This document shows, in pieces, positions 55,825-63,597 of a stretch of 63,597 bases of DNA. Below the pieces are notes generated by a model. It was given only the letters and a program-made list of their open reading frames with translations, was not told the origin of the DNA and made no database searches. The stretch comes from Bacilli bacterium (lineage in GTDB: Bacteria > Bacillota_I > Bacilli_A > ML615J-28 > CAG-698), in contig JAQUZE010000009.1 of assembly GCA_028691515.1 (NCBI GenBank), positions 1-63,597 on the forward strand, in the 5' to 3' direction. The position numbers and the translations under genes are program-made. Numbering within the stretch: the stretch's first letter is position 1; the number at the start of each line of letters is the position of its first letter.

Positions 55825-56660
55825 ATTTAGGATTAATAAAAGAATATAAAGTATTAAGGGAAACCAACATCGGTTATACTTTAATTCACAATGAAATGGA
55901 TTATTTTTTACATAAAAATGAAACCAACTTTAGAAAATTAAAAGAAGGTGAAAATGTCAAAGCTTTTTTATATTTAGATAAACAAAAAAGACCGGCTTTA
56001 ACGCTTGCAATTCCCAATATTACTGTTGAACAACCAGGTTTTGCAACGGTTGTTAATACTGTAAAAAATTTAGGAGTTTTTGTTAATATAGGAATAAGCA
56101 AAGATATATTGTTATCAAAAGATGAACTTCCAGAAGATTATAAATTGTGGCCAATTAATAATGATAAAATTTTAGGAATCTTAAAAATTAAAGGTAGTAG
56201 ATTAGTATTTTCTCAATTAACAAGAGAAGAAATATTAAATCTTTCTAGTAATGAACCTTTATTTGAAAAAGATTATATTGATGGATATATTTTTAATATA
56301 TCAGTTTATGGAATTAATTTAGTAAGCAAAAATTATCATTTGCTTTTTGTACATTTTTCTAATTTGAGAAAACAACATAGAATTGGTGAATTATTAAATG
56401 TTCAGGTTACTCAAGTAAATAAAGATGATTATTTTGTAACTGCTTTACAAAGTAAACTTAGTACTATTGAAATAGATAGTGAAGCAATTTTACAGTATTT
56501 AAAAGCTAATAATGGAGAAATGCCTTATACAAGTAAAAGTACTCCCGAAATAATTTTTAAAGTATTTAAGATTAGTAAAGCTGCATTCAAAAGGGCTTTA
56601 GGCAACCTTTATAAGAATAAAATAGTTTTACTTGAAGATGAAAAAACCATATTGTTATAA
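55821..56660 (+). CDS. CvfB-family S1 RNA-binding protein
   Basis: A 279-residue protein of the CvfB/YitL family. Three S1-like beta-barrel regions are read, including GFATVVNTVKNLGVFVNIGI (about 73-93) with the S1 pattern, and a C-terminal winged-helix (about 215-275, KANNGEMPYTSKSTPEIIFK and KRALGNLYKNKIV). In Staphylococcus the family affects virulence and RNA handling; the actual target is not clear. It is translationally coupled to dinB and closes that unit at a terminator. Confidence 0.9.
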   Translation: MNLGLIKEYKVLRETNIGYTLIHNEMDYFLHKNETNFRKLKEGENVKAFLYLDKQKRPALTLAIPNITVEQPGFATVVNTVKNLGVFVNIGISKDILLSKDELPEDYKLWPINNDKILGILKIKGSRLVFSQLTREEILNLSSNEPLFEKDYIDGYIFNISVYGINLVSKNYHLLFVHFSNLRKQHRIGELLNVQVTQVNKDDYFVTALQSKLSTIEIDSEAILQYLKANNGEMPYTSKSTPEIIFKVFKISKAAFKRALGNLYKNKIVLLEDEKTILL

Positions 56661-56673
56661 ATAACTTTTAATA

Positions 56674-56720
56674 TAAAAAGATTATCTTTTTTTAATATAT
56701 AATTATAAGATAATCTTTTT
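56674..56720 (+). terminator. Intrinsic terminator after cvfB
   Basis: AAAAAGATTATCTT (56674-56687) and AAGATAATCTTTTT (56706-56719), an 14-bp stem with an 18-base loop. Confidence 0.8.
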
Positions 56721-56735
56721 TAACTTATATTTATA

Positions 56736-56764
56736 TTTGACAAAAATACTATATTAGAATATAA
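56736..56764 (+). promoter_or_regulatory. Consensus sigma-A promoter of hisS-aspS
   Basis: TTGACA (56736-56741) and TATAAT (56759-56764), spacer 17 bp: a perfect match in both hexamers, the strongest promoter in the window. Confidence 0.92.
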
Positions 56765-56776
56765 TAATATAGTATT
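56743..56776. repeat. 12-bp inverted repeat overlapping the hisS promoter
   Basis: AAATACTATATT (56743-56754) and AATATAGTATTT (56765-56776) are exact reverse complements with a 10-bp spacer containing the -10 box. It could be an operator or a 5' end hairpin. Confidence 0.6.
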
Positions 56777-56999
56777 TAAAAATTTAATTCGTTGAATAAG
56801 ATTAAAAACTAATAAGCGGTTTTACAGAGAATGTGGAGATGGTGTAACCACTAAACTATGTATTAGTTTTATGACACTTATGAGAATATTTTTTAGACGT
56901 TATCTAGCGTTAATAGATGAAGTGCATCATTTGATGAATTAAGGTGGCACCGCGGTAAGTATCGTCCTTAAAGAAATTCTCTTTAAGGCGCTTTTTTTA
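56771..56999 (+). promoter_or_regulatory. T-box riboswitch upstream of hisS-aspS (Asp/His specifier)
   Basis: The T-box AAGGTGGCACCGCGG is at 56941-56955. Stem I shows helix AAAACTAATA/TATTAGTTTT and distal loop AGATGGTGTAA in GTGG...CCAC. The specifier side reads ATGACACTTATGAG: GAC (Asp, 56873-56875) overlaps CAC (His, 56875-56877). Terminator CCTTAAAGA (56966-56974) with TCTTTAAGG (56980-56988) and T-run. Confidence 0.92.
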
Positions 57000-57014
57000 T
57001 AAAGGGAGGAAATT

Positions 57015-58280
57015 ATGAGCCAACAAAAATTAAAAGGGACAATAGATTATTATAATGACAAGTCAAAAAAATTACGCTATATCCAAAATATTACTAGTGA
57101 AATAGTTAGTAAATTTGGGTTTGAAGAAATTATTTTACCAATAATAGAAAATACTAATGTTTTCTCAAGATCTTCAGGTGAGGAAAGCGACATAGTTACT
57201 AAAGAAATGTATACATTTCTTGACAGAGGAAATAGAAGTATTACTTTAAGACCTGAAGGAACTGCAGGCGTTGTTAGAAGTTATTTAGAAAATAAATTAT
57301 ATGTAGAACCAGGAATAAAAAAATTATATTATTTTGGTCCTATGTTTAGATATGAAAGACCACAAGCCGGAAGATACAGACAGTTTTATCAATTTGGCAT
57401 TGAAGCTTTTGGAGAGGGTTCATATTTACTTGATGCCGATATAATTTTAACTGCTTACGAAATATTTAAGATGTTAAAAATTAATAATATTAAAGTGTTG
57501 ATTAATTCTATTGGGGATTTTAATTCAAGAAATAATTATGCAAAAGTTTTACAAGAGTATTTTAAAGATAATATAACTGATTTATGTGCTGATTGTAAAA
57601 GAAGATATAACACAAATCCATTAAGAATTTTAGATTGTAAAATTGATAAAAATAATCCTATTATAAAGAGTGCCCCTAAAATTAATGAATATTTAACCGT
57701 AGAATCAAAATTATACTTTGAAAATTTAATAAAAACTTTAGAAATTAATAATATTCCTTTTGAAGTGGATACAAATCTAGTAAGAGGATTAGATTATTAT
57801 ACCGATACAGTATTTGAATTTATTATTGAAAATAGTGATTCTCTAGAAGGTTTAGCTCTTGGTGGTGGAGGAAAATATGCATCATTAGTAAAATCAATGG
57901 GCGGACCAGATATTCCTGGAGTAGGATATGCTTTTGGAATAGAAAGAATTATTTCAATTATGGAAGAAAATAATTCTTTTCCATCATTTAATGCTAGTAT
58001 AGATTGTGTTATTTTATCTTTAGATGAAATCAGCAAAATTGAAAGTATGAAAATAGCAAGTGAACTAAGAAAAAATAATATTAGTGTTGATTATGATTAT
58101 ACTAGTTTAAATATGAAACCTCAATTTAAATTAGCTGATAGACTTTCAGCAAAATATGTTTTGATTTACGGAGAAAAAGAAAGAAATAATAAATCGATTG
58201 TTGTAAAAAATCAAAAAAACACACATCAAGAAATAGTTAAATTAGAAAATTTAATCGCTTATCTAAAGCAAGGAGAATAA
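57015..58280 (+). CDS. hisS: Histidyl-tRNA synthetase
   Basis: Class II synthetase charging tRNA-His. The 421-residue product has motif 1 region (LIPIIENTNVFSRSSGEESDI-like), motif 2 PMFRYERPQAGRYRQFYQFG, the histidine-specific LVRGLDYYTDTVFEF, and motif 3 GVGYAFGIERI, then a C-terminal anticodon-binding domain. Its leader is a T-box, and aspS follows 2 bases later as in most Bacillota. Confidence 0.97.
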   Translation: MSQQKLKGTIDYYNDKSKKLRYIQNITSEIVSKFGFEEIILPIIENTNVFSRSSGEESDIVTKEMYTFLDRGNRSITLRPEGTAGVVRSYLENKLYVEPGIKKLYYFGPMFRYERPQAGRYRQFYQFGIEAFGEGSYLLDADIILTAYEIFKMLKINNIKVLINSIGDFNSRNNYAKVLQEYFKDNITDLCADCKRRYNTNPLRILDCKIDKNNPIIKSAPKINEYLTVESKLYFENLIKTLEINNIPFEVDTNLVRGLDYYTDTVFEFIIENSDSLEGLALGGGGKYASLVKSMGGPDIPGVGYAFGIERIISIMEENNSFPSFNASIDCVILSLDEISKIESMKIASELRKNNISVDYDYTSLNMKPQFKLADRLSAKYVLIYGEKERNNKSIVVKNQKNTHQEIVKLENLIAYLKQGE

Positions 58281-58281
58281 T

Positions 58282-60039
58282 ATGATTACTAGTATGAGAA
58301 CTCATAATAATAATGAATTAAGTTTAAAAGATTTAAATAAATCTGTCACTTTATGTGGATGGGTAAGTAAAAAACGTAATTTGGGAGGATTAATATTTAT
58401 TGATTTACGTGATAGATATGGTATCACACAAATAATGGCTAAACCAAATGATAAATATTACGCACAATTAGAAAATGTAAAAAATGAATATGTAATTCAA
58501 GTAACTGGCAAAGTTATTAAAAGAGAAAGTATAAATAAAAATATTGCAACAGGTGAAATTGAAATAGAATTAACGGATTTAAATATTTTATCTGAAGCAA
58601 AACAACCTCCAATGATTATTGCTGATGAAACTGATGCTTTAGAAGATTTTAGAATGAAATATCGATATTTAGATTTACGTAGAAAAATAATGCAAGATAA
58701 ATTAATTCTACGTCATAAAATAACTAAAGCCACACGAAATTATTTTGATGAACTAGACTTTGTTGAAATAGAAACTCCAGTATTTGGTAAATCTACACCT
58801 GAAGGAGCTAGAGATTATTTGGTTCCATCACGTGTACATCCTGGGAAATTTTATGCTTTACCTCAATCTCCACAAATGTATAAACAATTATTAATGATAT
58901 CAGGTTTAGAAAGATATTATCAAATTGTAAAATGTTTCAGAGATGAAGATTTAAGAGCCGATAGACAAATGGAGTTTACGCAAATAGATGTTGAAATGAG
59001 TTTTATAAATGAAGAAGATATTTACATTTTAATTGAAGGTCTACTTAAAAAAATCATGAAAGATACATTAAATATTAATATTAGTACTCCTTTAAAACGT
59101 TTAAAATTTGATGAAGCTATGAATATTTACGGGAGTGATAAACCCGATACGAGATTTGATTTATTGCTACATGATATTAGTGAGATAGCAAAAGAAATGG
59201 ATTTTACTGTTTTTAAAAATATTATAAATAGTAATGGTATTATTAAGGCAATAAATGTTAAAAATGCGGGAAATAAAGTATCTAGAAAAGATATAGATAA
59301 ATTAACAGAAGCTATTAAAAAATTTAAGGCTAAAGGATTGGCTTGGTTAAAATATGAAAATGAAAATTATAGTGGCTCAATAGCAAAATTTCTTACTGAT
59401 AATGTAAAAGAAAATTTAGTAAAAGAACTTGACATAGAAGATAATGATTTAATATTAATCGTCGCTGATAAAAAAACAGTCACAAATCAATCTCTTTCAT
59501 ATTTAAGAAATCATTTTGCAAAAGTCCTAGGTTTAATTCCAGAAAATGAATTTAATTATTTATGGGTTACCGATTTTCCATCATTTGAATTTGATGAAGA
59601 AGAAGGTAGATATGTTGCTTCTCACCATCCATTTACTTCTCCAAAGGAAGAATTTAAAGATAAACTTCTTACAGAACCAGAAAAATGCTATTCAATGTGC
59701 TATGACCTTATATTAAATGGATATGAGCTTGCCAGCGGATCAATTAGAATACATGATCAAGATCTTCAAGATACGATGTTTAAAGCTATTGGAATATCTG
59801 AAGAAGAAATTTCATTAAAATTTGGTTACTTTGTTGATGCTTTAAAATATGGAACACCTCCACACGGAGGAATTGCTTTAGGACTAGATAGACTTGCAAT
59901 GATTTTAACTAATTCATCTTCAATAAGGGATGTTATTGCATTTCCTAAAAACGCAAATGCTATTGATCCAATGAGTGAAGCGCCATCTTATGTAAGTGAA
60001 TCACAATTAAAAGATTTAAAAATTAAAATAGAAAAGTAG
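58282..60039 (+). CDS. aspS: Aspartyl-tRNA synthetase
   Basis: Class IIb synthetase. The 585 residues hold an N-terminal OB anticodon-binding domain (about 15-110), motif 1 (IETPVFGKSTPEGARDYLVP), motif 2 CFRDEDLRADRQMEFTQID, the bacterial GAD insertion (about 290-415), and motif 3 GLDRLAM. The length is normal for bacterial AspRS. Read-through of the T-box controls it together with hisS. Confidence 0.97.
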   Translation: MITSMRTHNNNELSLKDLNKSVTLCGWVSKKRNLGGLIFIDLRDRYGITQIMAKPNDKYYAQLENVKNEYVIQVTGKVIKRESINKNIATGEIEIELTDLNILSEAKQPPMIIADETDALEDFRMKYRYLDLRRKIMQDKLILRHKITKATRNYFDELDFVEIETPVFGKSTPEGARDYLVPSRVHPGKFYALPQSPQMYKQLLMISGLERYYQIVKCFRDEDLRADRQMEFTQIDVEMSFINEEDIYILIEGLLKKIMKDTLNINISTPLKRLKFDEAMNIYGSDKPDTRFDLLLHDISEIAKEMDFTVFKNIINSNGIIKAINVKNAGNKVSRKDIDKLTEAIKKFKAKGLAWLKYENENYSGSIAKFLTDNVKENLVKELDIEDNDLILIVADKKTVTNQSLSYLRNHFAKVLGLIPENEFNYLWVTDFPSFEFDEEEGRYVASHHPFTSPKEEFKDKLLTEPEKCYSMCYDLILNGYELASGSIRIHDQDLQDTMFKAIGISEEEISLKFGYFVDALKYGTPPHGGIALGLDRLAMILTNSSSIRDVIAFPKNANAIDPMSEAPSYVSESQLKDLKIKIEK

Positions 60040-60046
60040 GTAAATT

Positions 60047-60319
60047 ATGTTTTTAGCAATTAAATTATTACAGTGGGGAATAATTTTCGGATTAATTATC
60101 TTTTTTATCTTAGTTACTATTCTAAATCAAAAAACTAAAGCACCCGAAGGTGTTGATATTCCTGATGAATGTTTAGGGTGCACATCTAAAACATGCATAA
60201 TTAAAACAAACGATATTGCTTCAATAAAAGCTGATTTAAAAGAATTAATTGACGAAGATAATGAAATTTGTGAAATAAAACATTTGAATGAAGAGGTAGT
60301 TAATAATGAAAAGAATTGA
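60047..60319 (+). CDS. Small membrane protein with a Cys cluster
   Basis: A 90-residue protein I do not recognise. It has an N-terminal transmembrane helix (about 6-27) followed by a cytosolic or extracytosolic tail. The tail carries DECLGCTSKTC (Cys42, Cys45, Cys50) and a fourth Cys in NEICEIKH, a spacing that could bind zinc or an iron-sulfur cluster, or be redox-active; no known motif matches exactly. It starts 7 bases after aspS and overlaps the dCMP deaminase gene by 14 bases, so it is in a continuing transcript. It is probably functional given the conserved-looking Cys set. Confidence 0.72.
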   Translation: MFLAIKLLQWGIIFGLIIFFILVTILNQKTKAPEGVDIPDECLGCTSKTCIIKTNDIASIKADLKELIDEDNEICEIKHLNEEVVNNEKN

Positions 60320-60785
60320 TTATATTTCTTGGGATAAATATTTTATGGGTGTTGCAATTATGTCTAGTTTCAGAAGCAAGGACCCAAATACTCAGGTTGG
60401 AGCTTGTATTGTAAACAAAAAACAAAGAATAGTTGGTATTGGCTATAATGGTCTTCCCTTTGGATGTTCAGATGATGAATATCCCTGGGATAATGATAAA
60501 GATTTTTTAAACACTAAGTATCCTTATGTTGTTCATGCAGAACCTAATGCAATTTTAAATTCAACAGGTTCACTGGAAGATTGTAAAATTTATGTAACAT
60601 TGTTTCCTTGCCATGAATGTGCAAAATTAATTATTCAATCTGGAATAAAAGAAATAATTTTTATTTCAGATAAATATAATGGAACAGAATCAATAAAAGC
60701 TTCTAAAAAAATGCTTGATTCAGCAAATGTATCTTATAGAAATATACCATCTTTTAAAATAAGAATTGAGGATATAAATGATTGA
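60306..60785 (+). CDS. Deoxycytidylate deaminase (dCMP deaminase/ComEB-like)
   Basis: Zinc-dependent deaminase of dCMP to dUMP, feeding dTMP synthesis. The 159 residues have VGACIVNKKQRIVGIGYNG, the catalytic HAEPNAIL (H and E), and the zinc-binding PCHECAK. The length matches the ComEB/dCMP deaminase group. Its start overlaps the small membrane gene and its stop (TGA) overlaps the YlbL-like gene by 8 bases. Confidence 0.95.
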   Translation: MKRIDYISWDKYFMGVAIMSSFRSKDPNTQVGACIVNKKQRIVGIGYNGLPFGCSDDEYPWDNDKDFLNTKYPYVVHAEPNAILNSTGSLEDCKIYVTLFPCHECAKLIIQSGIKEIIFISDKYNGTESIKASKKMLDSANVSYRNIPSFKIRIEDIND

Positions 60786-61917
60786 ACTGATTAAAAAATT
60801 CTTTATAAAATTTCCCAAAAAATCCAAAAAATATAAAATAATATTTATTTTAAGCTTGGTATTTTATATATTTTTACTTTCTATAGTTACAATTAAAGTT
60901 CCATATGAAATAGTAACTCCAGGTGCAGCTGGAAGCGCACTAGAAGGAATACAAATTGGAGACGAGAAAAACACAACCAATATTTATTCACTTGGAATAT
61001 ATACGAAAAAAAATATTAGTATACTAGAAAAATGGATGGCATTAGTTAATAAAAAAATAGATTTAGAACCTTATGATAAATCAACTGATTTATCACCAAC
61101 AGAATATTATCAATTTGGAAAAACTATGATGGATATTGGCAATACTAATTCTATTATTGTTGCATATGAAGAATATCTAGAAAAAAATGATCCAATTAGT
61201 TATAATCCATATATTCCATCAAAAATTAAATTTGAAAAACAATTTAAGGGTATTGTAGTAACTGCAAGGCCCAATTATGACAATATAGGTGTTCGTCCCA
61301 ATGATATTATTACTAAAATTAATGATAAAATGATTTACAGCATTGCGGATTTAAGAGAAGAATTAATACAATTAACAACGGGACCTGAAGGTCAATTAAA
61401 TGTAATGTTTTCCTTAACACGTTTTTATAAAACAAGTAGTGAATATAATACAATTGTTGATCATAAAATCAATTATTATACTGAAAATGATAGATTAATA
61501 TTTAATATTGGCTTAGGCTTAGAGGAATTTTTCGCAATTGATGAAATTTATCCAATGGTTTATTTACAAGAAACTAATTCAATAGGTTCATCTGGTAGTA
61601 TAATGACCGCCTTAGCAATCTATGAAATTATTAGTGAAGAAAATATTACCAAAGGTTATAAAATTGTTGGAACTGGATCATTAAATCATGATGGAAAGGT
61701 AACTTCTATTGGAGGAATTAAACAAAAAATATATACAGCTGCTACAAAAGGGTATGGATTTGATATATTTTTTGTTCCTGATGATAATTATGAAGAAGCT
61801 TTAGAAGCTTATGATATGATTTTTGAAAATAACGAACCAACATTCATCTTGAAAAACATCAATACCTTTGATGATGTATTACTATTTTTAGATAGTTTGG
61901 AGGTAAAAAATGGATAA
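60778..61917 (+). CDS. YlbL/SepM-like PDZ-Lon protease
   Basis: A membrane-anchored serine protease of 379 residues: an N-terminal transmembrane helix (about 22-43), a PDZ domain (about 155-220, GIVVTARPNYDNIGVRPNDI) and a C-terminal Lon-type protease domain with the catalytic Ser in GSSGSIMTAL and the Lys in GGIKQKI (about 320). This is the layout of B. subtilis YlbL and Streptococcus SepM, which process secreted peptides. Overlaps with both neighbours (8 bases each) tie it to an operon. Confidence 0.92.
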   Translation: MIELIKKFFIKFPKKSKKYKIIFILSLVFYIFLLSIVTIKVPYEIVTPGAAGSALEGIQIGDEKNTTNIYSLGIYTKKNISILEKWMALVNKKIDLEPYDKSTDLSPTEYYQFGKTMMDIGNTNSIIVAYEEYLEKNDPISYNPYIPSKIKFEKQFKGIVVTARPNYDNIGVRPNDIITKINDKMIYSIADLREELIQLTTGPEGQLNVMFSLTRFYKTSSEYNTIVDHKINYYTENDRLIFNIGLGLEEFFAIDEIYPMVYLQETNSIGSSGSIMTALAIYEIISEENITKGYKIVGTGSLNHDGKVTSIGGIKQKIYTAATKGYGFDIFFVPDDNYEEALEAYDMIFENNEPTFILKNINTFDDVLLFLDSLEVKNG

Positions 61918-62329
61918 TAATCTAAAGCCTGTTTTAAAACCTAATTTATGGAAAAAAGGTAAAAAACAACAGAAAATGTATCTTGAAATTAATTTACGAA
62001 AAAGTACAAGTATGAAGACATTTATCTTTGGTTTAGTAATTACCATAATTATTGCTCTTCCAATTGCACTGGCATTATTTCAATTTTTAGATGTTTATAA
62101 ATGGAACACTACAGCTTTTAGAATTTTTTTACTTTTAGCTTGGATTTTGATTTTACTTGTAAATGGTTTATCTAATTTCTTCACTGTATTATTAGCTAAA
62201 TCTTATAATCCTGAAATGGATAATTTAATGGATATTGATGAATATGCTATTTTGTTCTATCAGACATTTAATCCAGGATTTGCCATATTTGTTTTAATAT
62301 TATTTATTGTCTTTGGAGTATCATTTTAA
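61910..62329 (+). CDS. Small membrane protein of unknown function
   Basis: A 139-residue protein with a basic N-terminus (about 1-33) and three hydrophobic segments (about 35-57, 68-88 and 117-138). No family signature is recognised. TTGGAGG precedes ATG 61910, and it overlaps the YlbL-like gene by 8 bases, so it is a real co-translated gene. The lspA ATG follows 1 base after its stop, suggesting membrane-lipoprotein biology by context only. Confidence 0.7.
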   Translation: MDNNLKPVLKPNLWKKGKKQQKMYLEINLRKSTSMKTFIFGLVITIIIALPIALALFQFLDVYKWNTTAFRIFLLLAWILILLVNGLSNFFTVLLAKSYNPEMDNLMDIDEYAILFYQTFNPGFAIFVLILFIVFGVSF

Positions 62330-62330
62330 G

Positions 62331-62801
62331 ATGAAGATTAAAGATATTATATTAGGAATTGGTATTATGGTATTGCTCGTTTTAATTGATCAATTAACTA
62401 AAATTTGGGTTGTGAAATCATTTGAATATCAAAAAGAAATAAAAGTAATCCCGAAAATTATCAATTTTAAATATACTACAAATGAAGGTGGAGCATTTAG
62501 TATATTTAGTGGTAATCTAGTTTTGTTTATTATAGTAACTATTTTAGCATTGTTGTTTTTTGGCTATTTAATGAAAGATTTTAATTTGCAAACAAGACCA
62601 TTTTTTAGTGTTTCTTTAATTTTAATTATTGCTGGAACAATTGGAAATTTTATAGATAGAATATCTAGAGGCTCTGTCGTTGATTTTATTGAATTTGCTT
62701 TTTGGCCAAGATTTGCTATATTTAATTTTGCTGATATGTGTTTAACAGTGGGTATTATTTTAATGATGGGTACTTTACTCATAGAGGACTTGGTTAAATA
62801 A
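62331..62801 (+). CDS. lspA: Lipoprotein signal peptidase (signal peptidase II)
   Basis: Membrane aspartyl protease cleaving signal peptides of lipoproteins. The 156-residue product from ATG 62331 has four transmembrane helices and the catalytic-Asp motifs GNFIDRIS and FNFADMCLTVG. The longer frame from TTG 62307 would add 8 residues; its ribosome-binding site is not better, so the ATG is preferred. It overlaps the rluD-type start by one base (TAATG). Its presence means the organism processes lipoproteins. Confidence 0.96.
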   Translation: MKIKDIILGIGIMVLLVLIDQLTKIWVVKSFEYQKEIKVIPKIINFKYTTNEGGAFSIFSGNLVLFIIVTILALLFFGYLMKDFNLQTRPFFSVSLILIIAGTIGNFIDRISRGSVVDFIEFAFWPRFAIFNFADMCLTVGIILMMGTLLIEDLVK

Positions 62802-63597
62802 TGAAAGAATTAAATTTTGTTTATGAAAAAGAAGAAATCATTAGACTTGATAAATATTTAGTTGAAATGATTCCAGAAGAAAGTAGAACTAATTTGCAAA
62901 ATTTGATTAAAGCAAATAATGTATTAGTTAATGATGAAGTTGTTAAAGCAAACTATAAACTTGTTATAGGAGATGAAATTGAAGTTATAATTCCAGATGC
63001 AGTTTCAGATACAGTCCTACCAGAAGATATCCCTTTAGACATTGTTTATGAAGATGAAGATATTATTGTAATAAATAAAGTAAGTGGATTAGTTGTACAT
63101 CCTGGAGCAGGTAATAAAGATGGAACACTAGTCAATGCATTATTGTTTCACTGTAAAGATTTGTCGGGAATTAATGGAATTATTAGGGCAGGAATTGTCC
63201 ATAGAATTGATAAGGACACTTCAGGCTTACTTGTTGCTTGTAAAAATGATTTAGCTCATAGAAATCTTGCTAAACAATTTGAAGAAAAAAAAGTAACAAG
63301 AAAATACCACGCAATTTGCTATGGCGTAATTCCTCACAATTTAGGAAAAATTAATGCGCCAATTGCAAGAAGTAAAACAAATAGACAAATGATGGGGATT
63401 GTTGAAAGAGGTAAAAACGCTTTAACCAACTTTAAAGTAATTGAAAGATATAAAGAACATACATATTTAGAGTTACAACTAGAAACTGGTAGAACTCATC
63501 AGATTAGAGTTCATATGAAATATATTGGTTTTCCTATTCTAGGTGATCCTGTTTATGGCCCTAGAAATGTTTATGGAGAAACAGGTCAATTTCTTCA
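62801..63597 (+). CDS. rluD: RluD-family rRNA pseudouridine synthase (partial, runs off the window)
   Basis: About 265 residues are visible and the frame stays open to the window end. It starts MKELNFVYEKEEIIRLDKYL. An S4 RNA-binding domain (about 1-75) is followed by the pseudouridine synthase domain with VHRIDKDTSGLLV (catalytic Asp) and TGRTHQIRVHM. lspA followed by rluD is the standard Bacillota order (ylyB). RluD-like enzymes modify 23S rRNA helix 69; the precise uridines are assumed from the family. The end is cut by the window. Confidence 0.95.
   Translation, partial: MKELNFVYEKEEIIRLDKYLVEMIPEESRTNLQNLIKANNVLVNDEVVKANYKLVIGDEIEVIIPDAVSDTVLPEDIPLDIVYEDEDIIVINKVSGLVVHPGAGNKDGTLVNALLFHCKDLSGINGIIRAGIVHRIDKDTSGLLVACKNDLAHRNLAKQFEEKKVTRKYHAICYGVIPHNLGKINAPIARSKTNRQMMGIVERGKNALTNFKVIERYKEHTYLELQLETGRTHQIRVHMKYIGFPILGDPVYGPRNVYGETGQFL

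Overview
The window is a densely packed, strongly AT-rich bacterial chromosome segment whose gene order and protein families are those of Bacillota (Firmicutes). TGA is a genuine stop codon (for example at the ends of the nadD, nusB, xseA and dCMP deaminase genes) and Trp is TGG, so the code is standard and not the Mycoplasma code. mraZ-rsmH is not followed by any divisome or murein genes, and no peptidoglycan gene occurs anywhere in the window. With the B-type RNase P RNA, T-box leaders and small streamlined operons, this suggests a deep-branching, possibly wall-less Bacilli/Mollicutes relative (Acholeplasma/Izemoplasma/RF39-like). That placement is inference. An NfnAB-type transhydrogenase points to anaerobic fermentation, and dxs plus ispG show the MEP isoprenoid pathway.

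Layout. 1-4.0 kb: pnp, RNase P RNA, engB, DUF177 gene and rpmF. 4.1-8.6 kb: mraZ-rsmH plus an 18-codon ORF, then nadD-nadE and a small charged protein. 8.6-14.2 kb: valine T-box, valS, folC, radC, YgjP-like metallopeptidase. 14.3-21.3 kb: an orphan HTH/helical-repeat regulator, the tRNA wobble-uridine operon trmR-trhP1-trhP2, greA, a ROK-like protein and asnA. 21.4-27.8 kb: ribosome-assembly set yqeG-yqeH-yqeK-rsfS, then glucokinase, an MBL hydrolase and nfnA-nfnB. 27.8-36.8 kb: CIRCE-controlled hrcA-grpE-dnaK-dnaJ, rsmE-mtaB-DEAD helicase-nfo. 36.9-40.0 kb: the only multi-gene minus-strand block (ispG, a transposase-type HTH protein, rpmG, rarA). 40.1-43.4 kb: apt-rel-dtd. 43.5-47.7 kb: an unusual two-gene unit coding a 1003-residue TPR/GAF/PAS protein with degenerate GGDEF and EAL-like domains, overlapping a gene for a protein with a HEPN-type RNx4H motif. 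47.7-54.5 kb: a DUF1189-like membrane protein, nusB-xseA-xseB-dxs-recN. 54.5-63.6 kb: dinB-cvfB, a T-box-led hisS-aspS operon, a small Cys-rich membrane protein, dCMP deaminase, YlbL-like protease, lspA and a truncated rluD-type gene at the window edge.

Most of the window is core information processing (RNA turnover, ribosome assembly, tRNA charging and modification, DNA repair, stress response). The regulation visible in the DNA is classical: sigma-A promoters with 16-18 bp spacers, intrinsic terminators, two T-boxes, CIRCE elements and an MraZ-type repeat operator. The best candidate for something undescribed is the 43.5-47.7 kb pair. Secondary candidates are the proline-rich micro-ORF after rsmH, the overlapping Asp/His codons in the hisS-aspS T-box, and the hairpin that buries the radC ribosome-binding site.
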